From the NCBI RefSeq assembly GCF_004327355.1, contig NZ_QJUM01000005.1:124001-188000 (forward strand): a stretch of 64,000 bases of DNA, written 5' to 3'. Numbering within the stretch: the stretch's first letter is position 1; every line of letters starts with the position of its first letter. The translations under genes and the position numbers were made by a program. Under the pieces are notes generated by a model. The model saw only the letters and a list, made by a program, of their open reading frames with translations. It did not search any database and had not been told where the DNA came from. Shown here in pieces: positions 44,779-53,142 of this stretch. This DNA is from Phytopseudomonas dryadis. Its GTDB lineage: Bacteria; Pseudomonadota; Gammaproteobacteria; Pseudomonadales; Pseudomonadaceae.

Positions 44779-45870
44779 ATGTCCGGCAATACCTTCGGCA
44801 AGCTGTTCACCGTCACCACGGCAGGCGAGAGCCATGGCCCGGCGCTGGTCGCCATTGTCGACGGCTGCCCGCCGGGGCTGGATATTTCCCTGGACGATCT
44901 GCAGCGTGATCTCGATCGGCGCAAGCCCGGCACCAGCCGGCACACCACCCAGCGCCAGGAAGCCGACGAGGTGGAAATCCTCTCCGGGGTGTTCGAAGGC
45001 AAGACCACGGGCTGTTCCATCGGCCTGCTGATCCGCAACACCGACCAGAAGTCCAAGGACTACTCGGCGATCAAGGATCTGTTCCGCCCGGCCCACGCCG
45101 ATTACACCTACCACCACAAGTACGGCATCCGCGACTACCGTGGCGGCGGTCGCAGTTCGGCGCGGGAAACCGCCATGCGCGTGGCCGCCGGCGCCATCGC
45201 CAAGAAGTACCTGGCCAGCCAGGGTATCGTCATCCGTGGCTACATGAGCCAGCTCGGGCCCATCGAAATTCCGTTCAAGAGCTGGGACGCGGTGGAGCAG
45301 AACGCCTTCTTCAGCCCCGACCCGGACAAGGTGCCGGAGCTGGAGGCCTACATGGATCAGCTGCGCCGCGATCAGGATTCGGTCGGGGCGAAGATCAGCG
45401 TGGTCGCCGAAGGCGTGATGCCGGGCCTGGGCGAGCCGATCTTCGACCGCCTGGACGCCGAACTGGCCCACGCGCTGATGAGCATCAACGCGGTCAAGGG
45501 CGTGGAAATCGGCGCCGGTTTCGCCTCGGTCGCCCAGCGCGGCAGCGAACACCGCGACGAGCTGACGCCCGAGGGCTTCGTTGGCAACCATGCCGGCGGC
45601 ATTCTCGGCGGCATTTCCAGCGGTCAGCCGATCGTCGCCCACCTGGCCCTCAAGCCGACCTCGAGCATCACCACGCCCGGACGCTCCATCGATATCCATG
45701 GCGCACCGGCGCAGGTGATCACCAAGGGCCGCCACGATCCCTGCGTGGGCATCCGGGCGACGCCCATCGCCGAGGCGATGATGGCCATCGTGCTGATGGA
45801 CCACCTGCTGCGCCATCGCGCGCAGAACGCCGATGTGCGCGTGAGTACGCCGGTGCTGCCGCAACTGTGA
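44779..45870 (+). CDS. aroC: Chorismate synthase
   Basis: Catalyses the 1,4-elimination of EPSP to chorismate with reduced FMN. The 363-residue protein has all three family signatures: [19 protein letters not shown] near the N-terminus, [13 protein letters not shown] [17 protein letters not shown] in the middle, and [17 protein letters not shown] near the end. It starts at ATG 44779. It is the anchor of a conserved Pseudomonas block with prmB upstream and an MFS gene downstream. Confidence 0.97.
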   Translation: MSGNTFGKLFTVTTAGESHGPALVAIVDGCPPGLDISLDDLQRDLDRRKPGTSRHTTQRQEADEVEILSGVFEGKTTGCSIGLLIRNTDQKSKDYSAIKDLFRPAHADYTYHHKYGIRDYRGGGRSSARETAMRVAAGAIAKKYLASQGIVIRGYMSQLGPIEIPFKSWDAVEQNAFFSPDPDKVPELEAYMDQLRRDQDSVGAKISVVAEGVMPGLGEPIFDRLDAELAHALMSINAVKGVEIGAGFASVAQRGSEHRDELTPEGFVGNHAGGILGGISSGQPIVAHLALKPTSSITTPGRSIDIHGAPAQVITKGRHDPCVGIRATPIAEAMMAIVLMDHLLRHRAQNADVRVSTPVLPQL

Positions 45871-45882
45871 TCGCTCCTGTGG

Positions 45883-45965
45883 GGTTGGGCGGAGCGCTTC
45901 GTGCTGAGCGAAGCGATACCCAACGCGGAACCTCCCGGGTATCGCTGCGCTCAACCCAGGCTACG
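45883..45965. repeat. Paired hairpin repeat of the GGTATCGC...GCTACG family
   Basis: GAGCGAAGCGATACCC and CGGGTATCGCTGCGCTC face each other around an AACGCGGAACCTC spacer, ending CTACG two bases before the MFS start codon. The element has therefore taken the place where the ribosome site of the next gene should be. Confidence 0.8.
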
Positions 45966-45967
45966 TC

Positions 45968-47122
45968 ATGAGTTCGGCCTTGCCTTACTGGCGCCTGTCC
46001 GGCTTCTACCTGTTCTACTTCGCGCTGCTCGGTGCCACCGCGCCGTTCCTGGGTTTGTATTTCGCGCATCTGGGGTTCTCGCCGGCGCGTATCGGCGAGC
46101 TGGTGGCCATCCCGATGCTGATGCGTTGCATCGCGCCGAATCTGTGGGGCTGGCTGGGCGATTACAGCGGCAGGCGCTTGTTGATCGTGCGCCTTGGTGC
46201 CTTGTGCACGCTGCTCAGCCTGAGCCTGATCTTCGTCAGCCAGAGTTACGCCTGGCTGGCCATGGTGATGGCCTTGCACGCCTTCTTCTGGCACGCGGTG
46301 CTGCCGCAGTTCGAGGTCATCACCCTGGCGCATCTGCGCGAGCAGTCGACCCGTTATGCGCAGATCCGCCTGTGGGGCTCCATCGGCTTCATTCTCAGTG
46401 TGGTCGGCCTGGGCAAGGCCTTCGACTGGTTCAGCCTGGATATCTATCCCTGGGCCCTGCTGCTGATTATCACCGGCATCGCCCTGAGCAGCTTCTGGGT
46501 GCCGGACGCCCAGCCGCTGGCGTCTTCGCAATCGGTAAACCGCGGCGGCTTCGTGCAGCAACTGAAACAACCCGGCGTGCTGGCCTTTTACCTATGCGTG
46601 GCGCTGATGCAGCTGTCCCACGGGCCGTACTACACCTTCCTCAGCATCCACCTGGAACAGCTCGGCTACAGTCGCGGGCTGATCGGCATGCTCTGGGCGC
46701 TGGGGGTGGTGGCCGAGGTGCTGATGTTCATGGGCATGGCGCGCCTGCTCAGGCATTTCAGCCTGCGCCAGGTGCTGGTCGCCAGCTTTCTGGTCGCCGC
46801 CGTGCGCTGGCTGCTGATGGGCTTCGAGGCCGAGCACCTGGCGCTGCTGCTGTTCGCCCAGGTTCTGCACGCCGCCACCTTCGGCAGTTTCCATGCCGCC
46901 TCGATCAGCTTCGTGCAGCGCAGCTTCGGTGCCCGCCAGCAGGGCCAGGGCCAGGCGTTGTACGCCTCCCTGGCCGGTATCGGCGGTGCCCTGGGCGCGC
47001 TGTATGCCGGCTACAGCTGGAACAGCCTGGGCCCGCAGTGGACCTTCGCCCTGGCCGGTCTGGCCGCCCTGGGCGCAGCGGTTATCATGGCCAGACGCAC
47101 GGCCGATCCGGCGCGACCATGA
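45968..47122 (+). CDS. MFS transporter, HcaT/MFS_1-like family
   Basis: A 384-residue, 12-helix transporter. The N-terminus YWRLSGFYLFYFALLGATAPFLGLYFAHLGFSPARIGEL and the loop LWGWLGDYSGRR are typical of the 3-phenylpropionate/H+ symporter-like MFS group. The second half has GLIGMLWALGVVAEVLMF and a SFGARQQGQGQALYAS loop. The substrate is unknown. No Shine-Dalgarno is evident because a repeat element ends two bases before the ATG. A downstream start is unlikely since the first helix would be lost. Confidence 0.87.
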   Translation: MSSALPYWRLSGFYLFYFALLGATAPFLGLYFAHLGFSPARIGELVAIPMLMRCIAPNLWGWLGDYSGRRLLIVRLGALCTLLSLSLIFVSQSYAWLAMVMALHAFFWHAVLPQFEVITLAHLREQSTRYAQIRLWGSIGFILSVVGLGKAFDWFSLDIYPWALLLIITGIALSSFWVPDAQPLASSQSVNRGGFVQQLKQPGVLAFYLCVALMQLSHGPYYTFLSIHLEQLGYSRGLIGMLWALGVVAEVLMFMGMARLLRHFSLRQVLVASFLVAAVRWLLMGFEAEHLALLLFAQVLHAATFGSFHAASISFVQRSFGARQQGQGQALYASLAGIGGALGALYAGYSWNSLGPQWTFALAGLAALGAAVIMARRTADPARP

Positions 47123-47193
47123 GCGCTGCCTGAGTTACGGGTCAAATCAAGCTGCCCGCGGGGCGGCGAGTACTTACATAAGGGATTTCTTCC

Positions 47194-47739
47194 ATGAGCC
47201 GCCTGAGCGTCCATCATCAGTCCAGTCCCGATATCCCCAACAAGGTACTGGGGCACGCCGAGGACATCGCCAGTACGCTGGCTGTGGCCGGTATCGATTT
47301 CAGCGTTCTGGATCTCGACGTCAAATTGCAGGCCGGCGCGGCGCAAGAGGATATCCTAGCCGCGATTGACGGATCGCTGGAGCAACTGAAGCGTGATCAC
47401 GATCTGGGTCTCGTGGAGGTGACCAGCATCGACCAGCGCCGCTGGCCAAGGGAAGACGATAAGCCCGTCGATCCGCCGCAGGAAGTCGTTGTGGATAGCA
47501 CGCAGCTCTATCTGTTTCTGGCCGGGCAGGGGCTGTTGAGCCTGCATGTCGGCGAATATGTGTATGCGCTACTGGGTGAGCGCAACGCCCTGGTCTCGGT
47601 ACCGGCTGGCACCCGCCACTGGTTCGATCTGGGCGAGTTCCCTCGTTGTGCGATGGTGCGCTTGTCGGCTGGGAGCGCGGCAGAGGGAACGCCGAGCGGC
47701 GACGGGATCGCCGCTTCCTTCCCGCGGCTGGAAGACTGA
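47194..47739 (+). CDS. Acireductone dioxygenase homologue without metal ligands
   Basis: A 181-residue cupin clearly related to MtnD. The N-terminus SVHHQSSPDIPNKVLGHAEDIASTL, the segment HVGEYVYALLGERNALVSVPAGTRHWFDLGEFP and the C-terminus FPRLED match the family. In active enzymes the metal is held by His-x-His-x3-Glu and a later His. Here the first three positions are Val98, Val100 and Gln104, and only His142 remains. Ni or Fe binding at the usual site is therefore very unlikely. The genes that normally accompany mtnD (mtnB, mtnC) are not present in this window. The frame is intact with a normal start, so it may have been reused for another function. Confidence 0.85.
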   Translation: MSRLSVHHQSSPDIPNKVLGHAEDIASTLAVAGIDFSVLDLDVKLQAGAAQEDILAAIDGSLEQLKRDHDLGLVEVTSIDQRRWPREDDKPVDPPQEVVVDSTQLYLFLAGQGLLSLHVGEYVYALLGERNALVSVPAGTRHWFDLGEFPRCAMVRLSAGSAAEGTPSGDGIAASFPRLED

Positions 47740-47748
47740 GCCGGAGCT

Positions 47749-48246
47749 TCAGTCGAACAGTGAAGCCTGCGGCCTGGGTACGGCACCTTCCAGTTCCAGC
47801 AACAGTTGCTTGCGCGGCAGGCCGCCGGCAAAACCGGTCAGGCTGCCGTCGCGGCCGATGACCCGGTGGCAGGGAATGATGATGCAGATCGGGTTGGCGC
47901 CATTGGCTGCGCCGACGGCGCGTACCGCCTTGGGTCTGTCTATACGCTGTGCCAGGGCGCTGTAGCTGTCGAGGCGGCCGAACGGAATTTCCAGCAAGGC
48001 GCGCCAGACGGCCTGCTGGAACGGCGTGCCCTGGGGATTGAGTCGCAACTCGAAGCGCTGGCGGCGGCCGCTGAAGTATTGGTCGAGCTGGCGGCTGGCT
48101 TCATCCAGTTGCGAGCCTGCCTCACGCCAGTCGTCGCCAATCTGCCAGGGCGTGCGCTCAACGTCCATGAGCAACTGTTGCAGCCCCTGCTCGTCGCCGG
48201 CCATGAACAGGCGGCCAATAGGGCTGTCGTGGTAACGGTAGAACAT
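47749..48246 (-). CDS. ogt: Methylated-DNA--protein-cysteine methyltransferase
   Basis: A 165-residue suicide repair protein that removes O6-alkyl groups from guanine. The acceptor is Cys126 in IIIPCHRVIGRDG. The RAVGAANGANP segment with the Asn hinge and FQQAVWRALLEIPFG (recognition helix) are clear. The N-terminal MFYRYHDSPIGRL starts at ATG 48246 with AGGAGG nine bases upstream, inside the end of alkA. Only one base separates it from the alkA stop, so the two repair genes are coupled. Confidence 0.93.
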   Translation of the reverse strand: MFYRYHDSPIGRLFMAGDEQGLQQLLMDVERTPWQIGDDWREAGSQLDEASRQLDQYFSGRRQRFELRLNPQGTPFQQAVWRALLEIPFGRLDSYSALAQRIDRPKAVRAVGAANGANPICIIIPCHRVIGRDGSLTGFAGGLPRKQLLLELEGAVPRPQASLFD

Positions 48247-48247
48247 C

Positions 48248-49126
48248 TCAACCTCCTGAATAGTTGTGCCAAAGATGGGCCGCCGCATAGGCGCGCCACG
48301 GCCGCCAGGCTTCTGCCTGGGCCTGTAGTTGTCGGGCATTGATGCCCCCGGCGCCCCAGATCGGCGCTTTCAGCAACCCCAGGTCGCTGGCGGGAAAGGC
48401 GTCTGCGTCACCGAAGGCGCGCAGGGCGATGTATTCGGCCGTCCAGGGGCCGATGCCGGGCAGGGCGCACAGGCGCTCGATCAGATCCGCGCTGCCCTGG
48501 GTGATGTCCAGGCGCAGTGTGCCGTCGGCCACCAGTGCGGCGAAATGTTGCAGGGTCTGCACGCGTTTGCCGGGCATGCCGATGCCATCCAGGTTGGCCG
48601 CGGCGATGGCGGCGGGCGTCGGGAACAGCCGGTCGATGCCCGCGGGAGCGTCCAGCAGGGGCTCGCCGAGGCGGTTGAGCAGGCGCCCGCTGATGGTCAC
48701 CGCGGCCTTGACCGTGACCTGCTGGCCGACGATGGCCCGCACCGCCTGTTCGAAAGGATCGAAAGCGGTGAGCAGGCGCAAGCCCGGGTTGCGGGCGAGC
48801 AGGGGGGCCAGTAGCTGATCCTCGGCAAAGTGGGCGGCGATGCCCGCCGGATCGGCATCCAGATCGAACATGCGCCGCACGCGTCGGATCAGTGCTGGCA
48901 GGCAGGCTTTCGCCGAGGGGCCGTGGTGCAGCGCCAGGGCCTGCTGGTCGGGCAGGGCCCGTACGCCGAACCAGCCGCTGATGCCGTCGAGGCGAAAGCT
49001 TCGCCAGTAGCCCTGTGCCTCGAGGCGCTCCTGCCCGGCAATGGCGCGCAGCTGGAAATGGTCATGGAACTGCTGCCAGTTCCAGGGGGCTCGGTAGGTC
49101 AGTAGGATAGGTTCGTTGGCGTTCAT
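48248..49126 (-). CDS. alkA: DNA-3-methyladenine glycosylase II
   Basis: A 292-residue HhH-GPD glycosylase that excises N3- and N7-alkylated purines. The N-terminal AlkA domain (about 1-115) has an FRLDGISGWFGVRAL core. The helix-hairpin-helix is LPGIGPWTAEYIALR, with the catalytic Asp248 in DAFPASDLGL. No Ada domain is fused. It is first in an alkA-ogt operon that joins base excision with direct reversal of alkylation damage. Confidence 0.94.
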   Translation of the reverse strand: MNANEPILLTYRAPWNWQQFHDHFQLRAIAGQERLEAQGYWRSFRLDGISGWFGVRALPDQQALALHHGPSAKACLPALIRRVRRMFDLDADPAGIAAHFAEDQLLAPLLARNPGLRLLTAFDPFEQAVRAIVGQQVTVKAAVTISGRLLNRLGEPLLDAPAGIDRLFPTPAAIAAANLDGIGMPGKRVQTLQHFAALVADGTLRLDITQGSADLIERLCALPGIGPWTAEYIALRAFGDADAFPASDLGLLKAPIWGAGGINARQLQAQAEAWRPWRAYAAAHLWHNYSGG

Positions 49127-49309
49127 GGCGCTGACGATAACCGCGAGACCGGGCCTTGTCAGCGTGAAAAGTGACTTTCAAATGCCGCGCTGGATGGCAG
49201 GCGGCAGGCGAGCCCCGCCGATACGCTGGAATGAAGCCGTGCGCCTGTAGCAGCCGTCTCCGCATCTTCGGAGGACCGCATGCTGGCCGACGACGGCGCT
49301 CCGCTCTGC

Positions 49310-49381
49310 GTGGGAGGCGCTTCAGCGGCGATCGGTGCCGATCGAGCTTCACACAAGCGTCGCGACTGGCGCCGCTCCTGC
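49310..49381. repeat. Divergent REP-like pair
   Basis: GTGGGAGGCGCTTCAGCGGCG and GACTGGCGCCGCTCCTGC are imperfect inverted arms around GATCGGTGCCGATC, itself a palindrome. The rest of the 388-base gap between alkA and the sulfatase gene holds no supported gene; both genes read outward, so their promoters must lie here. Confidence 0.55.
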
Positions 49382-49514
49382 TGAGTCGCGGTCTCGACAA
49401 AATTTTCACATCCGCTTGCGCACACTCGCGCCGCCTTGTTCGGCAGGCGGTGCTCCGTTCCCTGGTCGCGGTCAGCCGGGCAGGGCGGTAATTCTCTTTT
49501 GCGGATGATGAAAA

Positions 49515-51599
49515 ATGGCCCATACGGCAGTTCCGGGTAACCCTCTTCCTTCATTGCGTCCCGTCAATCCACTGCGCAGCCAGTTGTTGTTCACCCTCTT
49601 CAGCGCGCTGCTGCTGTTGCTGATGTACACGCTGTTGCGCGTGGCCTTGCTGCTCTACAACCGCGAGTTGGTCGGCGATACCCCGGCGTCGGCCTTCGTC
49701 GAGGCCTTCGGCAACGGTCTGCGCTTCGACCTGCGGGTGGTGGTCTATGCCTGCGCGCCCCTGCTGCTGGCGCTGCTCAGCGTGCGGGCAATGCGCGCAC
49801 GCGGTTGGCAGTGCGCGTGGCTGACGCTGTTCGCCAGCCTGACCCTGTTTCTCGGGCTGGCCGAGCTGGATTTCTACCGCGAGTTTCACCAGCGTCTCAA
49901 CAGCCTGGTGTTCCAGTACCTGCAGGAAGACCAGGGCACCGTACTGAGCATGCTCTGGAACGGTTTTCCGGTGGCGCGCTACCTGCTTGCCTGGGTCGTG
50001 ACCAGTTGCCTGCTGTGGCTGGCGTTCAGACAACTCGATCGACTCAGCCGGCGTGCCCGCTGCGCTGCAACCGAGACGACTCGCGCCCCGGCAGTGGCCT
50101 GGTACTGGCGCGGGTCGGTGTTCTTCGTCTGCCTGCTGATCGCCGTCATCGCCGCCCGTGGCCACCTGCGCCAGGGGCCGCCGCTGCGCTGGGGCGATGC
50201 CTACACCACCGAGTCGATGTTCGCCAATCAACTGGGCCTCAACGGCACCCTGACCCTGTTCACCGCCGCTCAGGCGACCTTCGGCCCGCACCGGGACAAC
50301 ACCTGGCAACCGACCATGGAGGACGAGCAGGCGCGGCAGATCACCCGCGATATGTTGCTGACCGCGGATGACCGCCTGGTCGACGCCGACAGCGCCGCCA
50401 TACGCCGGATCTATACGCCGCCGAGCGACGGTACGCTGCCGATCCGCAACGTGGTGGTGATCCTCATGGAAAGCTTCGCCGGGCATTCGGTGGGGGCCCT
50501 GGGCGCGCCGGGCAACATCACCCCGTACTTCGACAAGCTGAGCCGGGAAGGGCTGCTGTTCGACCGTTTCTTCTCCAATGGCACCCATACCCACCAGGGC
50601 ATGTTCGCCAGCATGGCCTGCTTTCCCAACCTGCCGGGCTTCGAGTACCTGATGCGCACGCCCGAGGGCGCGCACAAGTTCTCCGGCCTGCCGCAGTTGC
50701 TGGGCGCCAGGGGGTTCGACAACCTCTACGTCTACAATGGCAATTTCCAGTGGGACAACCAGTCCGGGTTCTTCAGCAACCAGGGCATGACCCGTTTCAT
50801 CGGCCGCGAGGACTTCGTCGATCCGGTGTTCATGGACCCCACCTGGGGCGTATCGGATCAGGACATGTTCGACCGTGGCGCGCTGGAGCTGCGCGACAAC
50901 TACGGCAAGAAGCCCTTCTACGCATTGCTGCAGACGCTGTCCAACCACACGCCCTATGCCCTGCCCGAGGAGCTGCCGGTCGAGCCGGTGCTGATCGATG
51001 GCAAGGTCAACCAGCACCGCACGGCGATGCGCTATTCGGACTGGGCGCTGGGCCAGTTCTTCGAGAAGGCGCGCCAGTCGCCATACTTCAACGAGACCCT
51101 GTTCGTGGTGGTCGGCGACCATGGCTTTGGCGGCTTCAATCAGCTCACCGAAATGGATCTGGAGCGCTTCAACGTGCCACTGCTGCTGATCGCGCCCGGC
51201 ATCCAGGAGCAGTTCGGCAAGGTCAACCATAGCGTGGGCACCCAGGTCGACATCGTGCCGACCATCATGGGCCGGCTCGGCGGCGAGGTGCGTCACCAGT
51301 GCTGGGGAAGGGATCTGCTCAACCTGCCGCAGGGCGACGGCGGCATCGGCGTGATCAAACCCTCCGGCGGCGACCAGACCGTGGCCATCGTCACTCCCGA
51401 GCATGTGCTGGTGCAGCCCAAGGGTTTCGAGCCGCGCTACTACCGCTACCAGCTCGGCGCCCAGGCACGTGCCGAGCGTATCGAGAGCCCGGCCGACCCG
51501 CTGTTGCGGCAGCGCCTGGAAGCCTTCCTGCAGACCGCGACCAAGAGCCTGCTGGACAACAGCGCCGGGGTGGTCGACGGTCTGCCGGAAAAACCCTGA
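49515..51599 (+). CDS. Membrane sulfatase/phosphotransferase of the LTA synthase family
   Basis: A 694-residue protein with five N-terminal membrane helices (about 25-210) and a periplasmic alkaline-phosphatase-fold domain. Catalytic and metal motifs are NVVVILMESFAGHSVG (Glu), SNGTHTHQGMFAS (Thr nucleophile) and VVGDHGFGGFNQ (Asp, His). Relatives transfer phosphoglycerol or phosphoethanolamine to surface glycans or lipids. The pseudomonad members are not well studied; a role in envelope glycan decoration is family-level inference. A gene of this kind follows the alkA region in P. aeruginosa as well. Confidence 0.88.
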   Translation: MAHTAVPGNPLPSLRPVNPLRSQLLFTLFSALLLLLMYTLLRVALLLYNRELVGDTPASAFVEAFGNGLRFDLRVVVYACAPLLLALLSVRAMRARGWQCAWLTLFASLTLFLGLAELDFYREFHQRLNSLVFQYLQEDQGTVLSMLWNGFPVARYLLAWVVTSCLLWLAFRQLDRLSRRARCAATETTRAPAVAWYWRGSVFFVCLLIAVIAARGHLRQGPPLRWGDAYTTESMFANQLGLNGTLTLFTAAQATFGPHRDNTWQPTMEDEQARQITRDMLLTADDRLVDADSAAIRRIYTPPSDGTLPIRNVVVILMESFAGHSVGALGAPGNITPYFDKLSREGLLFDRFFSNGTHTHQGMFASMACFPNLPGFEYLMRTPEGAHKFSGLPQLLGARGFDNLYVYNGNFQWDNQSGFFSNQGMTRFIGREDFVDPVFMDPTWGVSDQDMFDRGALELRDNYGKKPFYALLQTLSNHTPYALPEELPVEPVLIDGKVNQHRTAMRYSDWALGQFFEKARQSPYFNETLFVVVGDHGFGGFNQLTEMDLERFNVPLLLIAPGIQEQFGKVNHSVGTQVDIVPTIMGRLGGEVRHQCWGRDLLNLPQGDGGIGVIKPSGGDQTVAIVTPEHVLVQPKGFEPRYYRYQLGAQARAERIESPADPLLRQRLEAFLQTATKSLLDNSAGVVDGLPEKP

Positions 51600-51761
51600 G
51601 GCCAGGTGCCGCCGTTTGCCAGCGGCGGCGCCTTGCCAGGTCTGAGCGCAGCGCAACGGGTCGTAGAAGCGTCGCCCCCGGCGCGATGCGATTGCAGGCG
51701 TGTCATGGCCAGCCATCGTCGAGCTGTACGCCTCCTGCTCGCGAGCGCGCTAAGCGCAGTG

Positions 51762-51785
51762 GTGGAAGAAAACAGCGTCTTCCAC
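51762..51785 (+). repeat. 24-base hairpin repeat (GTGGAAGA family), copy 3
   Basis: Same sequence as 42567-42590, with CCTAC following. The stem is 8 perfect base pairs and the loop AAACAGCG. Confidence 0.85.
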
Positions 51786-51805
51786 CCTACGGGTACGGCT
51801 TGCCC

Positions 51806-51879
51806 CGTAGCCTGGCGTTGAGCGCAGCGATACCCAGGGTGCGGTTTCCCGGGTGTCGCTGCGCTCGACCCGGGCTACG
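51806..51879. repeat. Paired hairpin repeat of the GGTATCGC...GCTACG family
   Basis: CGTAGCCTGGCGTTGAGCGC and GCGCTCGACCCGGGCTACG are inverted arms around CAGCGATACCCAGGGTGCGG. Related to 34098 and 45883. Confidence 0.75.
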
Positions 51880-51996
51880 CAGGGAGCGTTCGACCCCGCA
51901 GCATGGCAATGGTGATTGCGTAGCCTGTCGAGACGTTCGGCGGATTCCCCCTGCGGCTGATCCGCCCTAATAAGCGCGCAGAATGGCCACATTCGC

Positions 51997-52087
51997 GTAG
52001 GCGCCGCGACCTCGCGGCGAATCGTGGCCATAGCGCGATGTTTGCAGTATGGCTTCCAGCGCATCGCGCCGGGGTCGACGCTCCTGC
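51997..52087. repeat. Paired REP-like element
   Basis: GTAGGCGCCGCGACCTCGCGG on the left and GCCGGGGTCGACGCTCCTGC on the right; the spacer has diverged (GTTTGCAGTATGGCTTCC) relative to the other pairs. Confidence 0.7.
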
Positions 52088-52124
52088 TTGTAAACCCGGG
52101 CTCCTGGGTATCTACGGGATTTCG

Positions 52125-52718
52125 CTAGCTGCAACCTTCGACGTAGTACACCGCCGGTGGCAGGCCGATGCGCCAGCGCTGCACCAGACCATCGTTGCCG
52201 ACTTCGAACACCAGGCGCGCCTGGCTGCCGTCGTACGGCGTGACGATGAAGTAGCTGGCGCCCTCGACGTATTTGTGCGGCTGTTCCTCGAAATGGCCGG
52301 GGAAGGTGGCGCGGATCTGCTGCGCGCTGCTGCCGACCTGCAGGCCACGGGGCGCCAGGCGCTCGCGGCTGTCGGTGTCGTAGCGCACGAAGTGGCCGTT
52401 CTCCAGCATGAAGGAAATGCCGAAGCCGCCGGCCGGTCGCGGTTCCTGGAACAGCTGTCGGCAACTGTCCGAGGTGCCGCCGCCCTCTCTCAGCAGTCCT
52501 TTCCAGGCGTTGCGCACGGTCCGCTCGTCGCTGCCGAACCTGGCGTTTTCGAAGCCGGAGAAGGGCCCGCGGGCGGGGTCGTCGAGCAGCCGTGGCGGGC
52601 TGCTCTGCGCCGCTGGCGCGGTCTTGGCTGGGGTTTGTTCGCTATCGCCGCTGCAGGCGCCGAGCGAGAGGATGCCGATGATCAGGATCGCGGATACGAA
52701 GGGCGTGCGTTTCGCCAT
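52125..52718 (-). CDS. Conserved-type lipoprotein of unknown function
   Basis: A 197-residue protein with a lipoprotein signal (MAKRTPF..., lipobox LGAC, Cys at about residue 22), then a low-complexity linker (SEQTPAKTAPAAQSSPPR). The globular part has GSDERTVRNAW, a Cys-containing SDSCRQLF and a C-terminal VYYVEGC, so an internal disulfide between the two Cys is possible. ATG 52718 is used because the TTG three codons upstream would weaken the signal. I recognise no domain. Confidence 0.8.
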   Translation of the reverse strand: MAKRTPFVSAILIIGILSLGACSGDSEQTPAKTAPAAQSSPPRLLDDPARGPFSGFENARFGSDERTVRNAWKGLLREGGGTSDSCRQLFQEPRPAGGFGISFMLENGHFVRYDTDSRERLAPRGLQVGSSAQQIRATFPGHFEEQPHKYVEGASYFIVTPYDGSQARLVFEVGNDGLVQRWRIGLPPAVYYVEGCS

Positions 52719-52829
52719 GAAGTTCAACCTTGTCTCGATTGGATGCGGCCGGTGCTGTCGACGGGCCGGGACGGTCGGGCATGAGGCCGCCGCCGAGGGG
52801 CGTTCGCCGCGTGACCATGACGAGACGGC

Positions 52830-52853
52830 TACCGGCCCGTTTGCGGGCCGGTA
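52830..52853. terminator. Hairpin between two minus-strand hypothetical genes
   Basis: TACCGGCCC and GGGCCGGTA form a 9-base-pair stem with a six-base loop, downstream of the 52867-53142 gene. There is no clear U-tract in the minus direction. Confidence 0.45.
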
Positions 52854-52866
52854 ACGACGGCGGGCT

Positions 52867-53142
52867 TCATGCTACGTGTTTGGCCTCATCCCGGGAAAAA
52901 AGATCCCGGCCATGATCCAGATGTTGATCGACCAGCCATTTGCCGTGGGCGATGGAGGCGTGCTGCGCCTTGTCCAGATCGGCCAGGAAGGCGCTGTTGA
53001 ACGGCAGGGCCAGACGCCGGGTGCTGCGTCCGTCGGGGCTGCTGATGCGACAGCCACCGGCCCAGGGCGTGGGGATGCCCGGGTGTTCCATGACGTCGGC
53101 GGTGATGGTGTGGTTGCGGTGGGTGCAATGCATGGTGCTCAT
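52867..53142 (-). CDS. Hypothetical small protein
   Basis: A 91-residue soluble protein beginning MSTMHCTHRNHTITADV, with PWAGGCRISSPDGRSTRRLALPF in the middle and a charged helical C-terminal half (AFLADLDKAQHASIAHGKW). GAGG precedes ATG 53142 at about eight bases. No family is recognised. The antisense frame on the + strand is longer but has no ribosome site and appears to be a GC artefact. Confidence 0.62.
   Translation of the reverse strand: MSTMHCTHRNHTITADVMEHPGIPTPWAGGCRISSPDGRSTRRLALPFNSAFLADLDKAQHASIAHGKWLVDQHLDHGRDLFSRDEAKHVA

Larger units (their letters stand above)
51600..52124. other. Composite repeat region after the sulfatase gene
   Basis: No gene is supported in these 525 bases. 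They contain a partial REP arm near 51660, the third 24-base hairpin at 51762-51785, a GGTATCGC-type pair at 51806-51879 and a REP pair at 51997-52087. The convergent flanking genes need only terminators here. Confidence 0.75.

Noticed and set aside
47194..47739. Functional acireductone dioxygenase (mtnD)
   Set aside because: Three of the four metal ligands are replaced (Val, Val, Gln), so the name would be misleading.
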